From NCBI RefSeq assembly GCF_026013525.1, contig NZ_JAPDRA010000003.1, positions 248,001 to 312,000 of the forward strand: DNA of 64,000 nucleotides, in the 5' to 3' direction. This document shows positions 60,368 to 64,000 of the stretch, piece after piece (position 1 is the stretch's first letter; each line of letters starts with the position of its first letter). This DNA is from Sphingomonas canadensis. Lineage in GTDB: Bacteria > Pseudomonadota > Alphaproteobacteria > Sphingomonadales > Sphingomonadaceae. The translations under genes and the position numbers were made by a program. The notes beneath the pieces were generated by a model. It saw only the letters and a list, made by a program, of their open reading frames with translations. It did not search any database and was not told the DNA's origin.

Positions 60368-61002
60368 CGCTGGCCGAGCGCGATCGCGTGGCGCAGTCCG
60401 CCGAGCGCTACCGCCACGATATGGCCGGTGAGCGTATCGATCATGGCATCGTCGATGCGGCGATTGGCCAACAACGCGATGTGGCGCCGGTTGAACGGAA
60501 GCACCATGCGCGCCATCCCGAGCACGCTCGCCTCGCACAGCAGCAACTGTTCTCGTGTCACCTCCGCGCCAATGATCGCGGTGAGGCAATCGAGCATGTG
60601 GGCACGCGCGGCCGCCAGCACCTCCTCGTCAACATCGTCGACGATGCCGGTCGGGCGGATATCCTCCCAGTTGCGCATCTTGTCGAAACGTGATGCCCCG
60701 CCGTCATGGTTCATGCGCTTCAGGATCGAGCGGACATGCGCGGCGAGCCGGTCTTCAGGCGCTGGTGCGGCATCGGCCTCGAAGGGGAATTGCACGGCGC
60801 TCTCTTCGAACGCGCGCAGATAGGCGGCGCGATAGGCCGCGGCCTTGTTGCCGAAATGATAGTTGAGCGCGGCGACGTTCGCCTCGGCGCGCGCGCAGAT
60901 CTCCGCCACGGTCGCGTCGTCAAAGCCTTTCTCGACAAATATGTCGCAGGCGGCGTCGAGCAGCCGCTCGCGCGTGCCGCGCCGCTTTTTTAAAACATTC
61001 AT
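60364..61002 (-). CDS. TetR-family transcriptional regulator
   Basis: A 212-residue protein. RERLLDAACDIFVEKGFDDATVAEICARAEANVAALNYHFGNKAAAYRAAY is the TetR DNA-binding domain with the YHF helix end. The C-terminal part resembles the CerR/DUF1956 group. No ribosome site precedes the ATG, so leaderless translation is possible. A near-perfect 18-bp palindrome abuts the start codon. It is divergent from the flavoprotein gene and probably represses it and itself. Confidence 0.92.
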   Translation of the reverse strand: MNVLKKRRGTRERLLDAACDIFVEKGFDDATVAEICARAEANVAALNYHFGNKAAAYRAAYLRAFEESAVQFPFEADAAPAPEDRLAAHVRSILKRMNHDGGASRFDKMRNWEDIRPTGIVDDVDEEVLAAARAHMLDCLTAIIGAEVTREQLLLCEASVLGMARMVLPFNRRHIALLANRRIDDAMIDTLTGHIVAVALGGLRHAIALGQR

Positions 61003-61020
61003 TTCAAATGTTCACTTGAA
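61003..61020. promoter_or_regulatory. TetR operator candidate (18-bp palindrome)
   Basis: TTCAAATG-TT-CACTTGAA has 7 of 8 base pairs matched. It touches the TetR start codon on one side and lies 86 bp from the flavoprotein start on the other. TetR dimers bind such dyads. Confidence 0.6.
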
Positions 61021-61105
61021 TTTTTCATGGGGCCTCGTACAACGACAGCAAGCTGGCGAGTCAAGCAATAGTTCAGCGCAACGGGTGAAAGCGGACAACC
61101 GGAAA

Positions 61106-62977
61106 ATGGAAGAGGAACGCGGCGAGACTCCCAAAGGCGAAGCGCCTTCGAGCGGATATAGCCGCCGCGATCTGGGGCGTCTCGCGGGGCTTTCCGCGCT
61201 GGCGCTGGCGGCGCCGCTGATCGTCACCAACCAGAGCCCGTCGACGCATGTGCCAAAGCCCGGGGGCTGGCACTCGTCGGACATATTGGTGATCGGCAGC
61301 GGCTTTGCCGGCGTGTTCGCCGCGTTGGAGGCCGTGCGTCATGGCATGACCGTCACGCTGGTGGACAAGGGGACGGTCGGCTGGTCGGGGCTCTCCCCTT
61401 GGGCCTCGGACAGCCGGCCGTTCGACCCCTCGATCTACGACCGCAAGGAATGGATCGACAATCTCGCGATCAACACCGAATGGCTGTTCGACCGCAAATG
61501 GATGGACATCTTCCTCGACGAATCGATGGAGATTTTCGACATCCTGGAGCGCTGGGGCTGTCATGCGGTGCGGCCGTTCGAGCGCTCGACGGTGTTCCGC
61601 CGGCTGCTCGAGGACGCGGGCGTGACGCTGGTCGAGCGGGTGATGGTCACCTCGCTGCTCCAGGACGGCGCGGGTCGCGTCAACGGTGCGCTCGGCTTTA
61701 CCTATGACGACAGCCAGGAACCGTGCGCGCCGGTACGTTTCGCGGCGCGCGCGGTGATCTCCTGCGCGGGTGCCGGGGCGTATAAGAGTCCCGGCTTTCC
61801 CAACTGGGGCCAGACCTTCGACGGCGACGCGCTCGCCTATGAGGCCGGCGCATGGATCACCGGCAAGGAATTCCACGACACGCATCCTACCTTCTCGAAG
61901 AATCCCGCTGCCTCCTATGACGGCTGGCGCTGGGCGCAGACGGTGAAGGGCGCCTATGTGATGGTCGGCCCGCCCGAGCCGCTGATGGGCGGGCTGACGC
62001 TCGGCAACGCGATCAACGTGTCGCATGGGCGGCTGATGCGTGTACCCGGCGGCGGCCCCGGCGGCGAGCCGCCGCCCGAGCCGGGCGTGCCGCGCAAGCC
62101 TTCTCCGCACGAGATCGCCAATCGCAACTATGTCGGCAAGGGCTTCCTCGCGCGATCCGACCTGACACTGGATTTCGGCGGCCCGCCCGAGGACGGATCG
62201 GTACCCGAACAGGGTTTTCGCGTCGGCGGCGCGACCGCGGGCATGGGGGTACACAAGGGCGAAGGCGTCTATTGCTCGGACTATAGCTGCGGCGCGGCGG
62301 GCGTGCCGGGGCTCTATGCCGCGGGCGACGCGCTGGGGTCGATGCTGTGCGGGCCGCTCTATCCGGGGCGCGGCTTCGCTTCGTTTGGATCGGCGATCCA
62401 GGGGCGGCGCGCGGCGCGTAGCGCGGTCGAATATGTGCGCAAGGCGCCCGCCGCGCGCATCGATCGCGCCGCGCTCGACCGAAAGATTGAGGCGCTGTTC
62501 GCGCCGCGGACGCGCAAGGAAGGGTTCAGCCCGGCCTGGGTGACCCAGGTGCTGCGCAACACGATGACGCCGCTGCACATCCTTTACATCAAGGATCCCC
62601 GCAGGCTCGACGGCGCGCTCGCGTCGATCGAATATCTGCGCAGCCGCGTCGTGCCGCACATGGTGGCGGGGGATGGCCACCAGTTGCGCGTCGCGATCGA
62701 GGCGCAGAACATGCTGCTCAACGCCGAGATGAAGCTGCGCGCCGGGCTGTTCCGTACCGAGAGCCGCGGCACGCATTTCCGCGAGGACTATCCGTTCCGC
62801 GACGATGCCAACTGGTTCTGTCTGGTGGTGATGCGCAAGGGGGAGGACGGGATGGTGCTCGAAAAACGCCCGCTGCCCGACGCATGGCGCCCGCCGGCCG
62901 CCATGGCCTATCGCCAGCGCTATCCGCGCGTCTGGCCCGGCGAGGACGCCCAGCTCCAATCGCGAGGAATAGCCTGA
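61106..62977 (+). CDS. Fumarate-reductase-type flavoprotein with twin-arginine N-terminus
   Basis: A 623-residue FAD_binding_2 protein. Residues 19-40, SRRDLGRLAGLSALALAAPLIV, look like a Tat signal or anchor. FAD site is DILVIGSGFAGVFAALEAVRHGMTVTLVDK (GSGFAG at 64-69). Later GVPGLYAAGDALGSMLCGPLYPGRGFASFGSAIQGRRAA is the second flavin motif, as in fumarate reductase, succinate dehydrogenase and AprA-type subunits. It overlaps the ferredoxin gene by one base, so the two likely form a complex. GTG 61085 is another possible start. Substrate unknown. Confidence 0.88.
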   Translation: MEEERGETPKGEAPSSGYSRRDLGRLAGLSALALAAPLIVTNQSPSTHVPKPGGWHSSDILVIGSGFAGVFAALEAVRHGMTVTLVDKGTVGWSGLSPWASDSRPFDPSIYDRKEWIDNLAINTEWLFDRKWMDIFLDESMEIFDILERWGCHAVRPFERSTVFRRLLEDAGVTLVERVMVTSLLQDGAGRVNGALGFTYDDSQEPCAPVRFAARAVISCAGAGAYKSPGFPNWGQTFDGDALAYEAGAWITGKEFHDTHPTFSKNPAASYDGWRWAQTVKGAYVMVGPPEPLMGGLTLGNAINVSHGRLMRVPGGGPGGEPPPEPGVPRKPSPHEIANRNYVGKGFLARSDLTLDFGGPPEDGSVPEQGFRVGGATAGMGVHKGEGVYCSDYSCGAAGVPGLYAAGDALGSMLCGPLYPGRGFASFGSAIQGRRAARSAVEYVRKAPAARIDRAALDRKIEALFAPRTRKEGFSPAWVTQVLRNTMTPLHILYIKDPRRLDGALASIEYLRSRVVPHMVAGDGHQLRVAIEAQNMLLNAEMKLRAGLFRTESRGTHFREDYPFRDDANWFCLVVMRKGEDGMVLEKRPLPDAWRPPAAMAYRQRYPRVWPGEDAQLQSRGIA

Positions 62978-63192
62978 TGCCAGTTAGTCAGATCCGTGGA
63001 TGCATCGGTTGCGGCAATTGCGTGAAGGCCTGTCCGCCCGACGTGTTGCGGCTCGACAACGCAACCGGCAAGGCGTTCATCGCCTATCCCGAGGATTGCC
63101 AGATCTGTCACCTTTGCCGGCTGAGCTGCCCGGTCGACGCGATCGAGCTGACGCCCGATCAGCATGTGCCGCCGATCGTCTCCTGGGGCTGA
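62977..63192 (+). CDS. Two [4Fe-4S] cluster ferredoxin
   Basis: A 71-residue protein. Two classic motifs, IRGCIGCGNCVKACPPD and DCQICHLCRLSCPVDAIEL, supply eight Cys in CxxCxxCxxxCP order. It has no signal peptide. Its ATG overlaps the flavoprotein stop (TGATG), so it most likely passes electrons to or from that subunit, in the manner of AprAB-like pairs. The sulfatase gene follows after 27 nt. Confidence 0.94.
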   Translation: MPVSQIRGCIGCGNCVKACPPDVLRLDNATGKAFIAYPEDCQICHLCRLSCPVDAIELTPDQHVPPIVSWG

Positions 63193-63219
63193 GGCCCCGT
63201 TCTTTCGAGGATGTTGCGT

Positions 63220-64000
63220 ATGAGCGGATTGAACCGGAGGACCTTGCTCAATGCCGGCGCCGCGGGGCTGGCGCTTTCGATGGCGCCGGGCGCGCTGGCG
63301 CAGCGCAAGCCGGGGGCGGGGGGCAGGCCGGGCGCGCGGCCGCCGAACATCCTGTTCATCCTCGCTGACGATCTCGGCTACGCCGATGTGAGCTGCTACG
63401 GCCGCCGCGAATATAGCACGCCGGCGATCGACCGGCTGGCGGCCGGGGGCATGCGGCTGACCCAGGCCTATGCCAATTCCTCGGTCTGCTCGGCGACGCG
63501 CGTGGCGCTGGCTACCGGGCGGTACCAGTACCGGCTGCCCGTGGGGCTGGAGGAGCCGCTGCGCGGCGGCAAGCTGGGGCTCGATCCTTCCGTCCCCACC
63601 ATGGCTTCGCTGCTGCGCGCGCACGGCTATTCGACCGCGCTGGTCGGCAAGTGGCACCTGGGGGCGCTGCCCGATTTTGGGCCGCTCAAGAGCGGCTATG
63701 ATCATTTCTGGGGCTTTCGCGGCGGCGCGCTCGACTATTTCGATCATTTGGGTCCCACCGGCAAACCCGATCTGTGGGACGATGACCGCGAAATCACCGC
63801 GCCGGGCTATCTCACCACCCTGCTCGGCCAGCGCGCCGATCAGGTGATCCGTACCGAGCACGCGCGCGGCAAGCCATTCTTCATCAGCCTGCATTTCAAT
63901 GCACCGCATTGGCCCTGGGAGGGGCCAGAGGATGCCGCGGAATCGGCACGGCTGCGCGCCAAGCCGAAGGGGGAAGACCCGCTGCCGTCGTTCGACGCGG
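63220..64000 (+). CDS. Tat-exported type I sulfatase (second copy, 3' end cut by window)
   Basis: The first 260 residues of a sulfatase. LNRRTLLNAGAAGLALSMAPGALAQ (4-28) is a Tat or Sec signal; the ATG at 63220 has GAGG 9 nt before it. ILFILADDLGYAD binds metal, SSVCSATRVALATGR holds Cys90 of C-x-A-x-R, and TALVGKWHLGALP is signature 2. Identical phrases to the sulfatase at 45878 (SSVCSATR, GRYQYRLP, FRGGALDYF) mark close paralogy. The C-terminal half lies outside. Confidence 0.93.
   Translation, partial: MSGLNRRTLLNAGAAGLALSMAPGALAQRKPGAGGRPGARPPNILFILADDLGYADVSCYGRREYSTPAIDRLAAGGMRLTQAYANSSVCSATRVALATGRYQYRLPVGLEEPLRGGKLGLDPSVPTMASLLRAHGYSTALVGKWHLGALPDFGPLKSGYDHFWGFRGGALDYFDHLGPTGKPDLWDDDREITAPGYLTTLLGQRADQVIRTEHARGKPFFISLHFNAPHWPWEGPEDAAESARLRAKPKGEDPLPSFDA

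Noticed and set aside
1..64000. CRISPR array, integrase, transposase or insertion sequence
   Set aside because: I found no regularly spaced repeats and no protein with integrase or transposase motifs in the frames examined. Island status of the right part therefore rests only on content and the tRNA border.

Overview
The window is high-GC DNA from an alphaproteobacterium, most likely a sphingomonad (order Sphingomonadales). This rests on product content, not a search: an alphaproteobacterial rpsA-ihfB and aroA-cmk core, a FYDLN-acid protein beside tRNA-Ala, two large TonB-dependent receptors inside catabolic clusters, heavy use of 4-bp ATGA/GTGA gene overlaps, and several TTG/GTG starts.

Left part (1 to about 29.2 kb) is mostly housekeeping. 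It holds a partial PhyH-type dioxygenase, a DUF885 protein, nadC, two small membrane or DUF proteins and two tandem peptide-binding lipoproteins without a permease. Next comes a signalling block: a membrane-anchored TIR-TPR protein, an unknown partner, a TPR-like sensor protein and a Crp/Fnr regulator. It is followed by a tRNA-Leu(UAA) gene interrupted by a 227-nt group I intron, then ihfB and rpsA, an M28 peptidase, a cold-shock protein, an infA paralogue operon and an arsenic operon (arsR-arsI-arsC-aqpS). A large HAD-family protein, a retropepsin-like protease, a DUF2975/XRE pair, a cyclophilin, cmk, aroA, a FYDLN-acid protein and tRNA-Ala(GGC) complete this part. The cmk-rpsA junction common in Proteobacteria is broken here by about 12 kb.

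Right part (29.8 to 64 kb) is accessory catabolism. A minus-strand operon (36440 down to 29782) encodes tryptophan 2,3-dioxygenase, kynurenine formamidase, kynureninase, a nitrilase, a gentisate-type ring-cleavage dioxygenase, a fumarylacetoacetase-family hydrolase and maleate isomerase, with an AraC regulator upstream. This reads as tryptophan to anthranilate plus a gentisate-type lower pathway ending in fumarate and pyruvate; an anthranilate hydroxylase is missing from the window. Nearby are UbiX, an aldehyde dehydrogenase, a flavin oxidoreductase, a split-barrel flavin protein and an NSS-family sodium/amino-acid symporter.

Then come a TonB receptor, a sulfatase and a RidA protein. A second minus-strand operon (55439 down to 47766) encodes a cyclase-family hydrolase, cupin, SDR, 3-hydroxyacyl-CoA dehydrogenase, MFS transporter, BKACE enzyme, a metallo-beta-lactamase-fold lipoprotein and a UbiD decarboxylase, with a divergent IclR regulator. 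The right end carries a second TonB receptor, a ferric-reductase-like membrane protein, a TetR regulator, a flavoprotein with a twin-arginine N-terminus, a two-cluster ferredoxin and a second sulfatase running off the window. The repeated TonB-receptor plus sulfatase layout suggests uptake and desulfation of sulfated, possibly aromatic, substrates. The substrate itself cannot be read from the sequence.
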